From NCBI RefSeq assembly GCF_000350225.1, contig NW_005178652.1, positions 147,691 to 211,690 on the forward strand: a stretch of DNA of 64,000 nucleotides. Reading direction: 5' to 3'. A model generated the notes under the pieces. It ran no database searches, had not been told where the DNA came from, and saw only the letters and a program-made list of their open reading frames with translations. The position numbers and the translations under genes are program-made. Source of the DNA: Chondrus crispus (Eukaryota; Rhodophyta; Florideophyceae; Gigartinales; Gigartinaceae). Below, in pieces: positions 1 to 11,000 of the stretch (within the stretch, counting starts at the first letter, position 1; the number at the start of each line of letters is the position of its first letter).

Positions 1-18
1 GTTCAATTAGATGTACCA

Positions 19-378
19 GTGCAGTCCGTTGTGTGTCCACTGCCTTATTCTGTGAGTGACTACCGCACGCATGGCGTATTCCTGTGCCATGAAGAAAAAA
101 ACGAGATCCAGTTCTTTCATAGTTGCATTGCAGACAAGAAGCAATGCAAATTCTTCTTTTGCATGCGCTCGCTTCACACACGCCTCACTCATGCGACAAT
201 TGTCGTGCTTCCTGGTTCAGACATGATCTCTGTCACGCACGATGTCCGATTCGTTGAATTCCAGCCACGCTTCGTACTTGTACATTACTACTACATGCCG
301 TTCTTCCGTCATTCGTTCCGTCATCGGAACCTGGAAGACCAAATGCTATTCCCACATCCAATCACATCCCCTGTCTAA
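19..378 (+). CDS. Small hypothetical ORF in repeat head (doubtful)
   Basis: An open frame of 119 codons in the head of the CT-rich unit. Copy B at 47,965-48,351 keeps the frame with 128 codons and a slightly earlier start; the inverted copy keeps only the distal 71 codons (46,306-46,521, minus). The predicted protein has no recognised domain, signal peptide or membrane segment and is rich in His, Phe and Tyr near the C terminus. The opposite strand also has a 61-codon open frame over the same bases, so openness alone is weak evidence. The copies are too similar for a substitution test by eye. Most likely chance or an unknown repeat-encoded product. Confidence 0.15.
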   Translation: MQSVVCPLPYSVSDYRTHGVFLCHEEKNEIQFFHSCIADKKQCKFFFCMRSLHTRLTHATIVVLPGSDMISVTHDVRFVEFQPRFVLVHYYYMPFFRHSFRHRNLEDQMLFPHPITSPV

Positions 379-534
379 GCTTTCCTCATTCGTTGTCACC
401 TTTCCCGCATGAACTCATCCGCGATGAACGCATGCAAAGTCTAATTCTCTCGTCTGCACTCTTCAATGCAAGCCGCTTTTTGTAGCACCAGGTAAGAGCC
501 ACCGAAAGGAATCCTCACGCACTTAAATACGACC

Positions 535-1800
535 GTCACCTCCCTTCTCTTCTTCACAACCCTTTCCGCTCACACTCTCAAACCATCTCCCACTCCATTT
601 TCCTCATCTCCCGCTTTCCATTTTGTCCCCCACCCCTCCTTCCCTCTCCCATTTCTACGTTCATCTGCCTTCCCCCTTCCCGTTCCGCTTTTCCCCTTCC
701 ATGATTATCCTCCTTTTCTCTCCAGACGCTTTCCGAATCTTTCCCTCTTTCCTTTTCCATTGCTTTCCATATTTATTCCGTTTTCCCTAACCTTCTCCTT
801 CCCTATGTATCTCTATTTCCCTGACCTCTCCCTTTCCTTGACCTTTCCCTAACCTTTCCCTTCCCCTACTGATCCCCATTCTCCTTTTCGATTCCGTTCC
901 ATATTTATTCCTCCTTCATTCACCTTCCCGTTTCCATATTTATTCCCCTTCCTTCAACTTCCCCTTTCCATATTTATTCCCCGTCCTTCACCTTCCCGTC
1001 TCCATATTTATTCCCCTTCCTTCCCCTTCCCCTTTCCATATTTATTCCCCGTCCTTCACCTTCCCCTTTCCATATTAATTCCCCTTCCCCATTCCATTCC
1101 ATTCCGTTCCATACTTGTTCCCTTTCCCCCTTTCCATTCCCCTCCATATTTATTCCCCTGCCCCTATTCAGTTCCCCTCCATATTTATTCCTCTTTTCTT
1201 CACCTTCCGCTTTCCATATTTATTCCCCTTCCCCCTTCCATTTCCATATTTATTCCCTTTCCCCCCTTCCACCTCCCTCCATATTTATTCCCTTTCCCCC
1301 TTCCATTTACCTCCATATTTATTCCTCCTTCCTTCACCTTCCCCTTTCCCTATTTATTGCTCTTCCCTTTTTCCTATTTATCCCTCTTCCCCTTTCCACT
1401 CCCTCATATATTAATTCTTCTCCCCCTACCTTTCCCCATCCCCTATTTATGCGTTCCCCTTCCCCATCCCTTCCATACTTATCCCCCACGTTTTACCTTT
1501 GTCCCTCTTTTCACTCCCTTTTCTCTTTCCTTCATCTCCCCCTTTCCATAATTATCCGTCTCCCTTTTATTTCTCTTTTCCCTTTCATAATCATCCTCTG
1601 CCGCTGACCCCGTTTATCCTTTTCGTTCACCTTTCTCCTTTCCCATTCCCCTTCTTTCGCTTCTCCGTTCCCCTTATTTTTCGTTTTTCCCCTTCACATT
1701 CTTTTTCGTTTCATTTTCCCGTTTCCGGCCCCCATCTTTTTATTCTCCGTTGCTCTCTCCGTCCCGCTTACTATATCTTTTCTCCAATCCTCCTACATTT
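535..1800 (+). repeat. Polypyrimidine tract with CCATATTTATTCC repeats
   Basis: About 1.25 kb in which the plus strand is nearly all C and T, broken at 20-40 bp intervals by the element CCATATTTATTCC followed by CCTTCC-type runs. At least fifteen irregular copies are visible between about 900 and 1,400. Corresponding tracts occur at about 48,510-49,800 (plus) and, as purines, at about 44,980-46,130. Such strand-asymmetric tracts can form triplex (H-DNA) structures. The long open frames here are compositional artefacts, not genes. Confidence 0.85.
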
Positions 1801-1998
1801 TTCTCATCAACTTGACTTGTCTGTTCGGCGTGGTTGTGCAAGAGGAATCTTGGTTTGTCTGACGATGGTCTGCCGGCTGGCGACTTGGTTAGGAGGGCAA
1901 GCCATCTCGAGATTCTGTGGTGATCAATCTACGTCCTCTTGGCACTTTTTCTTGGGTTTACATTGCTCAACAACCAATGTACCTCAACTCTTCTCGTC

Positions 1999-2250
1999 CC
2001 GGTCTCCATCTCCGTCTCTGCCTCCATCTCTGTGTCTGTCTCCATCCCCGTCTCCGTATCCATCTCGACCTCTGTCCCTTCCTTCCTCTCTGTCTCCGTC
2101 TCCTTCTACATCCCCGTCTCCATCTCTGTCTCTGTCTCCGTTTCCGTCTCCATCTCCGTCTCCTTCGCCATCTCCCTCTCCCTCTCGGCTTGTGTACCTT
2201 CCTTCGTCTCCTTCGTCTCCATCTCTGTGCCTCCCCTCGTCACACTCTCC
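1999..2250 (+). repeat. Degenerate CTCCRT/CTCTGT hexamer microsatellite
   Basis: Tandem six-base units of the type TCTCCR with period-6 variation (CCGTCT, CCATCT, CTGTCT). The same array is at about 49,996-50,250 and, inverted, at about 44,530-44,790, with different unit numbers in each, as expected for a slippage-prone array. It produces artefactual Ser/Pro-rich or Gly/Asp-rich open frames in several frames. Confidence 0.9.
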
Positions 2251-2532
2251 GTTCCGGCCTCCTTCCCGGGTCCTCCGTACCAGTGTCCCTATCCAATTGT
2301 TCTTTCTTATTCTACTCTCCGCTCCACCACTAACTGCAAACTTACTAACCGTTCCCGTTTCTAATTCCCTCTTCTTTTTTTTCTCCATCTGTCGCACTCT
2401 CCATCCAAACCCATATCTACCCCCCTTCCTCGCCCCTTCCCATTTCTTTCTTTTTCCTTTTTTCTTTGTCTGATAGGAGAAAGAAAGGAGGAAAAAGGGC
2501 GAAACGAGGAGGGGTAAGCGAGGGGGACAGAC

Positions 2533-2937
2533 CTTTGGTCGTGGGTTTGAACAGGGTGGTTGTTGAAAGTGGAATTGAACAGTAAGATGAGAGTGTCTTC
2601 TTCCACACTCGTAGTTTATTCGGATAGAAGCATTTAAGTACATACTAAGGACTCAATAAACCTGTCAAAACTCGAGGTCAGTATGTGCTGAGCGGTGATA
2701 CAGAACGACAACTTGACAGGGACTGATTCTGCACCACCCAATTCAGAGAAGTAAATCACTATAAAATACACATCAGTATAATAGACACGGTAGCCGCTAA
2801 TCTCCTTACTCAATCGAGTGCTAACGAGATTATTTCACATCAGTACAGTATTGATGTGCCAATTCAAATACCTCACCACTTACTCACTTTACGTGGTGTG
2901 TTCGTTGAAGTGCGCGACCGGAGCACCGACATCAAAG
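2533..2937 (-). repeat. 3' LTR of copia family 1
   Basis: 405 bp, matching 7,499-7,903 with about three differences. It begins directly at the target duplication and overlaps the last pol codons. Confidence 0.9.
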
Positions 2938-5900
2938 CTTCCTCTTGCTACGGGAGCGGACAGATCAAGTACACCTAAATGATCGCGATGCTTATCGAAT
3001 GCCAAACGCAGAAGCGGCTTGGTCAATACGTCAGCCGTCATGTCGTTGGTTGCACAGTACTCGAGCCGAATAGAGCCCTTCTGGACGTTCTCCTTGACAA
3101 AATTCTTCCGGATGGAAACATGCTTGGCATGTCTTACGCCTTCTTGCCCCCAAGTGACTGCTCCCTGGTTGTCTTCCTTGATTACGGTTGGGTCCATCTG
3201 TGCGCAGTCCAGTTCATCTAACAAAGATCGCAGCCAAAGTACGAGCTTGAGTCCTTCGCTGAGTGCCATGAACTCAGCTTCGGTTGTGGAAAGCGCGACG
3301 GACTTCTGTTTCTGTGTTCGCCATGCTACTGTCGTAAGTCCAACTCGCAGTACCAACCCAGTAGTGGACTTGCCATCTAGGGGATCACCAGCCCACTTGG
3401 CATCGCAAAATGCAAGTAGTGTTGCCTCGTCTTGTCCGTGAATCCTCAACGCAAATTTCTTGGTCGTGTTAAGATACCTCAGTATCCTTTTTAGATAGCT
3501 CCAGTGTAGGGTGGTTGGTTGCGAGGCGTATCTACAAAGGAGCGAGACGAACAATGAAATGTCAGGACGAGTTCTCGTCGAGATGAATAGAAGACAGCCA
3601 AGTAACTCTTGATACTTTGACTTGTCGCAGAGTGGTCCTTTCTCGGAGGCTTCGTTGACAAACGCGGTAGTCATCGGTGTGGTTACTGGTTTGCATCCCT
3701 GCATGCCAAACCTTTCCAGTACTTGAGAGATGTAGTGTTGTTGGCTGAGCCATGCTCCGAACTCGTCACGAACGAAGAGCACGCCAAGAAAGGATTTTAA
3801 AGTACCCAGGTCCTGTACATCCAAGTGAGGCATCAATTCTGTCTTGACGTCCCTTACAGCCTTATCACTCGCACCGATCATGATGATGTCGTCGACGTAC
3901 AATAGTAGCCAGACATCTCCGCGCCGATAAACACAATCGTCCGAGACTAGTTTTGTAAATCCAACATGGGCCATCACTGAATCCCATTTTTCGTGCCACA
4001 ATCTGGGAGCTTGCTTGAGACCATACAGTCCACGATGCAATTTAAGAACTTCGTTGTGCTGACAAATGTCCAAACCATTGGGTGGGGTGACATACACTTC
4101 TCCATCTATCACCCCGTACAAGAAAGCAGTTCGTATATCAAGCTGTTCGACCACGTAGCCCCTTTTGATTGCAATGGCAAGGCATGTACGAACAGTTATG
4201 AAGTCTACCACTGGAGCAAACGTTTGATCAATATCGCCTTGCTGAAAGCCCCGGACAACAAGTCTTGCCTTGTGTCGGACCACTGACCCGTGCTCGTCGT
4301 ATTTTCGAAGGAATACGAACTTGGTCGACAGTACTTTGGCTCCTCTCGGTCGCGACACAGCCTCCCGCGTTCCGTGTTCCGCTATTGATTCCATTTCGGA
4401 GGCTATAGCTTCCTTCCAGTCTTCCCCATCGGGCTGAGCTAGTGCTTCCTCTAAAGTTGATGGATTTGGAAGCCTCTTGGACAGGGTTGCGAACGTCTTG
4501 GCAACATTTGCTGATCCCGGCTTGTAGTAGGAGGGAGGATGATGTTCCCGCCTGGGATATCGACTTTCCCGAGTGTCATGAGCATCATGATGAGCTTCAT
4601 GAGGTGGCGTATTACGTTCGTCGGTGGTACTTTCAAGAGTAGGAGGGAAGTACGTCAAGAGTTCTCGTTGCTCGTCGTCGGGCTGAGTACCAATTTCTTT
4701 TTCGATATGTGGCTGAGAGATGGGTTCGTTGTCGTTTCCGCTGAGGAGGTTCTTCATCATGTCACTGGCAGGTAGCGGTGCCGCGTGTGACGTGTTCCGT
4801 TTCCCTTCTTCACCATCGAATAGCAAACCATGGATGTCAGGATGGGCTTTCCAATCCCGAGCCGGAAACGTGTCTTCCACAATGGTCACGTCCCTGGAAA
4901 GTACTGCAACATTACGAGCTGGAATCCATAACTTATATTGACTGTTCGCAAAACAGCCCACAACAATTCCAAGCTCTGATTTGGAGTCTAGTTTGCGGCG
5001 TAGTTCCTTCGGAATTTGATGCCAACCAAGGCATCCAAAAGTTCGGAAGTAACTGACATCTGGTTTCTGACCGGTCATGACCTCTAGGGATGTGACATCA
5101 TTTTGTCGCGGCGCGAGGAAATGATTCCGAATTTTGGAAGCGTGGACCACGGCCTCTGCCCAGAACGTACGCGGAAGCCCCGCATGTTCCAACATCGTTC
5201 TCGCACACTCGACGATTGTGCGATTTGCCCGCTCGGCAATGCCGTTCTGATTGGGGGAGTAGGATGGTGACATGGTGTGTTCGATACCTTTATCTTCAAG
5301 GTAAGATCGTAGTGCAATGTACTCCCCTCCGCGATCACTGTGCAATCGTTTCAAAGTTCATTTGAACTTACGCTCCATCCACGGGTGAAAGAGCTTGAAC
5401 TTGCCGAGTACATCGCTCTTGCGCATGATTGGGAAAATGCTAATGTATCCCGTGTACTCATCAATGAATGACACGTAATAATTGCAACCAGAAAAGAAAG
5501 ATACAGACATTGGGCCACACACATCCGTGTGTATCACTGCACCAGGTTCTTGAGACCTTGAATAGTTCGTTCTCAGTGTCTCCCTTTCTTGTTTTCCTTT
5601 CACACAACTGTCGCAATCTCCTCGGCGGCTGTGGTTCGGCCTTGCGCTCATTCCGGTGACTGCATCCGATCGAATTAACTTCTTGATGCTCTCTGTGTTC
5701 GCATGTCCAAGACGTGCGTGCCATCGTTTCATAACTGAATAGCAGCTGGAACTAGGTGCCCCACCCAGACCCGGTGAATCGTTATCACCGTCATCATTTT
5801 CCTGCGGCCAGTACGAAGTGGCAACCGAAGCCGACTGAATTCCTGGCGAGATCGGTTGTCCGATAATCTGGTAGATTCCCTGAGATTTGCGTCCTTGAAA

Positions 5901-7406
5901 CTGCATTGTGCCATCCAATATGCCATTGCACATGTACCGGCCGAAGTTAACCCTATATCCATTGTCACACAGTTTTGAGCAGGAAATAAGATTTGTATGC
6001 AAGGAAGGGACATACAGAACGTCATCCAGGCCAACTAAACGTTCATAGTAATCATTTCCAAAACTGAGTCTCGTCTTCAGTACCAATGAGCCGCGATGGG
6101 TAGCAAAGACCCTTTTTCCATCTCCCAATACGATGTCTCTAGGAGCGGTCTTTTCACATCCGCGCAGCAAGTCCTTACGCAGAACCATGTGGTCTGATGC
6201 ACCCGAGTCAAGAAGAAATACATCTCGCTGGTCGTTTCCGGGGTTCGTTCTTGGGCTGAATTTCTTCGCTGTTTGCGCGGAGAGTTTTAGCGATGAACAG
6301 TGTCGACAGGGTGCGTCGATTACTGTGGAAACTTCTGCATGAGCTCTAACTTCCACAGAGCCAGTTTCCTTTGAGCCTGCATCATTTTCTATGACATGGG
6401 GGTCAGGTGCGCTCCTCTGAACGTGCCCTCCATCTTCTTTGCGGGCAATCAGAAGCCTTGCCTGCTGCGCGGATCCCACGCCTGTCTCCGACTGTCTGCC
6501 GAGCTCATCAGCAAAGGCCACCTGCCTTCGCACGAAACGATTGCTATTGTCCTTCTGATGACAGTCTTTCGCTAAATGCCCGATCTTCCGGCATTCATAG
6601 CATCGTCGCTTCTCAGGTTTGCTCTGTGAGTACTTCCTTCCACAATGGAAGTGATGACGCGCTCCTCTTCCTGCTGTGAGCGCTTGTCCCTCATCCGTAG
6701 TCTTCTTTCCTTTCGAACTTCCTGAACGAAGAAGCTGTTCTTCGTATTCCTGAAGCAGACTGGCCGTGACTGTCTCCCAATCCAGCTTTTCTTGGATCGT
6801 TTGCAATGCCGCAAGGACATGACCAAAGGACGACTTGTTCTTGTCACCAAATGATGCAAGCACCATTGCCACCTGCAAGTCTTCAGCTACCTCACTCTTC
6901 ATTGCCGCGAGGCGGTTGAAGATTTCTTCAAATGCATCAATGTAGTCGTGCATGGGTTGCCCCGTGTAGCTCATGCGAGCCAACTTGGACTGCATTTGTA
7001 CCTTTGTCGCAGTGTTAGATACTGCGTATCTCTCCCGAAGGCGAACCCACATTCGATACGGATTCTCCTTAGCGCTCAGGCAGAGCCTCAGCGGTCGATC
7101 TCCCATTCCTTGAATCAGTACAGCACGCGCAATGGCTGTGTCTTTTCTCTGCCCCTCGGTCAGATTTCCATCTTCTGCAGTGCCTTGAACGTCAGATTCT
7201 ACAACATACACTACCTCTTTCGCTTGGAGGGCTGCCTCCGTTCGCGCTTGCCAGAGGTGAAAGTCTTCACCAGGCTTTCCGAAATACCTGTAGACCTTTT
7301 TGCTGTCCTCCATTACTTCTGGAAAAGGATCGAAAGACGACGATATGAGCACGGAGCTGATGACCCACGTGATTGTAGTCCTCACGTAACAGTCAAACAA
7401 TGACAA
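2889..7406 (-). pseudogene. Gag-Pol region of copia family 1
   Basis: About 1,500 codons encode a standard copia polyprotein. Gag is N-terminal, with a CCHC zinc knuckle (C-x2-C-x4-H-x4-C, core CYECRKIGHLAKDC). Next come an aspartic protease with LLDSGASDH, an integrase with an H-x-H/C-x2-C zinc domain and a catalytic core containing HSDRGGEY and NGIAERANRT, then a reverse transcriptase with the canonical YVDD box (LLYVDDIIMIG) and an RNase H with ALSTTEAEFMAL. This element belongs to a different copia lineage from families 2-5, whose RT box is S-M/T-D-D. About one break. Confidence 0.9.
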
Positions 7407-7484
7407 GGGAAAGGGGGGGAAGAGAAATTAGAGGCAAAGGAAAATGAAGAGCAGGTAGCGGTTAATTTCAACAACGAGCGTGGG

Positions 7485-7498
7485 CTGGGCCCATAACC
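7485..7498 (-). other. Primer-binding site, half initiator-tRNA type
   Basis: On the minus strand this reads GGTTATGGGCCCAG directly after the 5' LTR. It is complementary to the anticodon-stem region of initiator methionine tRNA (CTGGGCCCATAACC), the internal tRNA-fragment priming known for Drosophila copia, not the usual 3'-CCA end. Confidence 0.8.
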
Positions 7499-7903
7499 CT
7501 TTGGTCGTGGGTTTGAACAGGGTGCTTGTTGAAAGTGGAATTGAACAGTAAGATGAGAGTGTCTTCTTCCACACTCGTAGTTTATTCGGATAGAAGCATT
7601 TAAGTACATACCAAGGACTCAATAAACCTGTCAAAACTCAAGGTCAGTATGTGCTGAGCGGTGATACAGAACGACAACTTGACAGGGACTGATTCTGCAC
7701 CACCCAATTCAGAGAAGTAAATCACTATAAAATACACATCAGTATAATAGACACGGTAGCCGCTAATCTCCTTACTCAATCGAGTGCTAACGAGATTATT
7801 TCACATCAGTACAGTATTGATGTGCCAATTCAAATACCTCACCACTTACTCACTTTACGTGGTGTGTTCGTTGAAGTGCGCGACCGGAGCACCGACATCA
7901 AAG
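7499..7903 (-). repeat. 5' LTR of copia family 1
   Basis: 405 bp, ending at the target duplication cagac. It lies immediately next to the primer-binding site at 7,485-7,498. Confidence 0.9.
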
Positions 7904-8048
7904 CAGACCTGGGGCAGTGGTGAGCACAAAGACGTGAGGTCCATGGTACACGTGGACACACAGGTACCAGTAACTTGTGTGTGAGTTGCCAGATTTTACA
8001 GTTCGGAGTACAGTTCGGAGTGCAGTTTAGAGTACAATCGGACAAGTC

Positions 8049-11000
8049 TGTGATGCCAAGATCAGACCGATGCCTCCGACCCCCGAAGGTGGCGGAGGCG
8101 ACGGCGACTTTATTCTGTTTGCTGTGGTAGCCCTAAATGGCTGTATGCCTTATCTGTAAGGGCTGCCTTATCTGGATGGAACCATTGTGTTAGCGTTGTG
8201 TTTAGGAAGTCTGAGCGTCGTTGGCGGTTCTGGATGGAACCACACTCCCCCGGACGCGAGGGCTTCCTGGCGGTGCGGGGGTGGGTTGATTTGTATGTTG
8301 TGCTTATGTTTTTGGAACAGCGTGTTTTTGAGCGGTTTTGTTTATATATCGGCTTTTTGCTCTGTGGTGGGAATGCGCGATACTTTGAGTTTACCGGTTT
8401 GAACTGTCTCGTGCAGGAAATGGTATCGTACATCGATACATTTTCTTCTGCGCGTCGCGCCGGTGTTTTTGGCCATCTGCACGGCGGCCGTATTGTCGAC
8501 GTGCAGGGCGGGTTGGCGGGTCGGTATGTTCGTTTCCCTCATCATGTTGGCGAGCCAGATTGTGAGGGTGGTGGTTTCGGCGGCTGCTGTGTATTCCGCC
8601 TCGCATGTGCTCTTGGCGACGATCGGTTGTTGTCGTGAGAGCCATTGTACCGGGGAGCCGTTGAGCATCGTGATAGAGCCGGTGACAGATTTTCGCGTCG
8701 TCTCGTCGTTGGCATAGTCGGCGTCCGAGAATGCGTCGACTGTGATGCCCTGTTTTGTTCCTCTTGGCATGAGGATTCCCTCCGTGCGGGTCGCGTGGAG
8801 GTACTGTGCCAGTCGTTGCAGCAGTTTCCAGTGGCGCTGCGTGGGTCCTTTTAGCGCTCTCGCTAGTGTTGTCGCCGCGAAGGCGATGTCGGGTCTTGTA
8901 GAGTCGGCTATGTACCTGATTTCCCCTACTGCACTGCTGTATATGACAGCTATGTCCTCACGTGTGGTCTCCTCGTTGGTGGGAGGGTCCACTTTGACAC
9001 CGTCGAGGTATGGTGTGCGTTGGGGGTTGCTCTGGGTTTGAGCGAACATGACCACTACGCTGTCAATGTGCTGTGGCTGGGAGATGTGGATCCCTTCTTT
9101 TCTGTACTGTATGGTCCAGTTTAGGTATTTTTCGGGGCGTCCGAGTCTTTTGACTTTGTACTTGGCTCGCAGTACCTTGTACAGTGCGTCAATCATGGTG
9201 GGGTTTGTTGCAACTGGCAAAAAGTCATCCATGCTGATCCCTATGAGGATTATGTCGTGCTTGTCCCTTTTTGTGAACAGTGATGTGTCCGAGCGTAGCT
9301 GCTTGTATCCATGTTTTTTGAGGTGGTTATGGAGTTGCGTGCTATATATGTTCGCTGCTGCCGATGTGCCGTAGGGGTTCCCTTTCAGTTGGCCATGAGT
9401 GCTTTTGTGCTTGTACGTGCCATCAAAACGGGGTGGTTGCCACACAAATACTTTCTTGTGGTGTTGGTATTGTTCGTGTAGGTAGGCTCCCGTAATGTCA
9501 AAATGCTCGACGCGCATGTTCATTGACGCGGCGATTGCGAAGAGTGCTCGTCTTGTCGTCGTGTCTGCCATGTATGTGGCTGTCTTATCCGGGTCATAGT
9601 GCACGGTCGGTTTCATGAGGTCCCCTCGTATGGAGCAGCGTGCTTTTCGTACTGGGTTCGCAGAGGCCGAGCTGTGTTTGTATCTGTAGGTCATCGTCGT
9701 AGGCAGTATGTCGCGTTTGGGAATATTGGGCGTTGGGTAGTGCCAATCTATCGCATGCATACTGTCGAGTTGATCGAGTTCTGCGTCATGCGCTGTTCGC
9801 CATTCGGCCGCGTCGGGGAATTTAGTGGCTTGCTTTCTCGTCTTGGGGGGTGCCGTGGTCCTCGTGAATTTTGTGGGGATTTTTCTGGCCTTTGTGTTGC
9901 GTTTCTGCTTCCGTTTGGCCTGGAAGACGGCCGTGGTGGTGTTGCATGGGTCTCTTTGTTTGGCATAGGGCTTGAAATCGATTGCCCGTATTTTTTGGTA
10001 GCGTCTTGTTTGGAGGTTCTGCACGCAGATATGCGTGTCATCCATGCCATACATGTATCTGACTGGTGTGGCCTTGCTGTGGAGTTTAGGGAGGTGTGGT
10101 TTGAGGTTGGGGATGTACCCTATTTGGCCGAATGTGATGAGCGATTTAATGTGGGGCGCTGTGCCATGCCATTTGTTGTGCGGTAGAGCTCCTATTCCAT
10201 TATGGTACGTGATGTTGTACTTGTACACGGCGTCTTGTAGGGCGTCTTGCCAGTGTGTTGCGTGGAGGTTGCTGTGCGAGAGGGTGGCGCGTACTTTGTC
10301 CATCAGTGTTCGGTTGATACGTTCTGCGAGCGCGTTTTCTTGTGGCGTGTACGGCGTCGTTGCTCGGTAGGTGATACCTCTTTGTCGCAGTTTGTCTTGC
10401 ACTTGTTTCGCGAGATATTCTTTTGCATTGTCCGTGATCAGGAGGCGAGGGTGTTGGCCGTTCTCTGGCCACTTGATCTATTGCTGTGATTAGGGCATGC
10501 GGCACTTGTGCGCGGTTGTTTAGGTAGTGTACCCAAATGTATCTCGTGTTCGTGTCGATAACTGTGAGGAAGTAATTCGCGTTGTGGGCCGACGTGGGTT
10601 TGATGGGGCCCCAGACGTCTGAGGACAGGCTGTCACCTTTGTCGGCTGTGTGCGGTGCCCTTTTGTGCGGTCGTCGTGCGGTCTTTCCGTATATGCACCC
10701 GCTGCATGTTATTGTTGCGCTGTTGTTTGATAGTCCTTGGGGTAGGGCTGAGAGTAGCCTGTGTTTGGACATGTGCGCAATTGTTTTGGGGTTGACGTGA
10801 TTGAGCTTAAGGTGCCATTCCGGAATTTGTTTTTGTGCCTGTGTTGTCTTTTTGTATTTTGGTGGGGGGGCTGGGGCTGTGCGCATGTTGGGTGCTCGTG
10901 GTTTTTGTGTGTGCAATGGTATGTAGCTGCTGCGTTGCCCGGTGGGGGCAGTTGTGGTGTGTTTGTTGCGCGGGGCGGCGCGGGATTGTGTTTTTGTAAT

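Larger units (their letters stand above)
1..2527 (+). repeat. CT-rich repeat unit, copy A
   Basis: First of three copies of a complex ~2.6 kb repeat. The others are 47,974-50,669 (same strand) and about 43,943-46,604 (reverse strand). Order: a ~500 bp mixed-composition head with an ORF of about 120 codons, a ~1.25 kb almost pure pyrimidine tract, a 150 bp mixed segment, a hexamer microsatellite and a short tail with a near-palindromic purine/pyrimidine stretch at 2,455-2,500. No transposase or terminal repeat was recognised, so the class of repeat is unknown. The copia family 1 element is inserted at its tail (TSD cagac). Confidence 0.8.
2533..7903 (-). mobile_element. Copia family 1 LTR retrotransposon (young)
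   Basis: Ty1/copia element of 5.37 kb on the minus strand, flanked by the 5-bp target duplication cagac (2,528-2,532 and 7,904-7,908). The empty site is preserved in copy B near 50,530. Two 405-bp LTRs differ at about three positions by eye, so insertion is recent and postdates the A/B duplication. LTR ends are CTTTG...CAAAG rather than TG...CA. The internal region codes for Gag, protease, integrase, reverse transcriptase and RNase H in copia order. Condition: close to whole, about one break. Confidence 0.93.

Noticed and set aside
1115-2473. Long open frames in the pyrimidine tract and hexamer array (and in its copies near 45,000 and 49,000)
   Set aside because: Low-complexity Pro/Ser/Phe or Gly/Asp/Arg translations caused by base composition; open in several frames and both strands, with no domain.
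7485-7498. A tRNA-Met gene fragment
   Set aside because: Only the anticodon-stem complement is present, always directly beside an LTR, so it is a primer-binding site.
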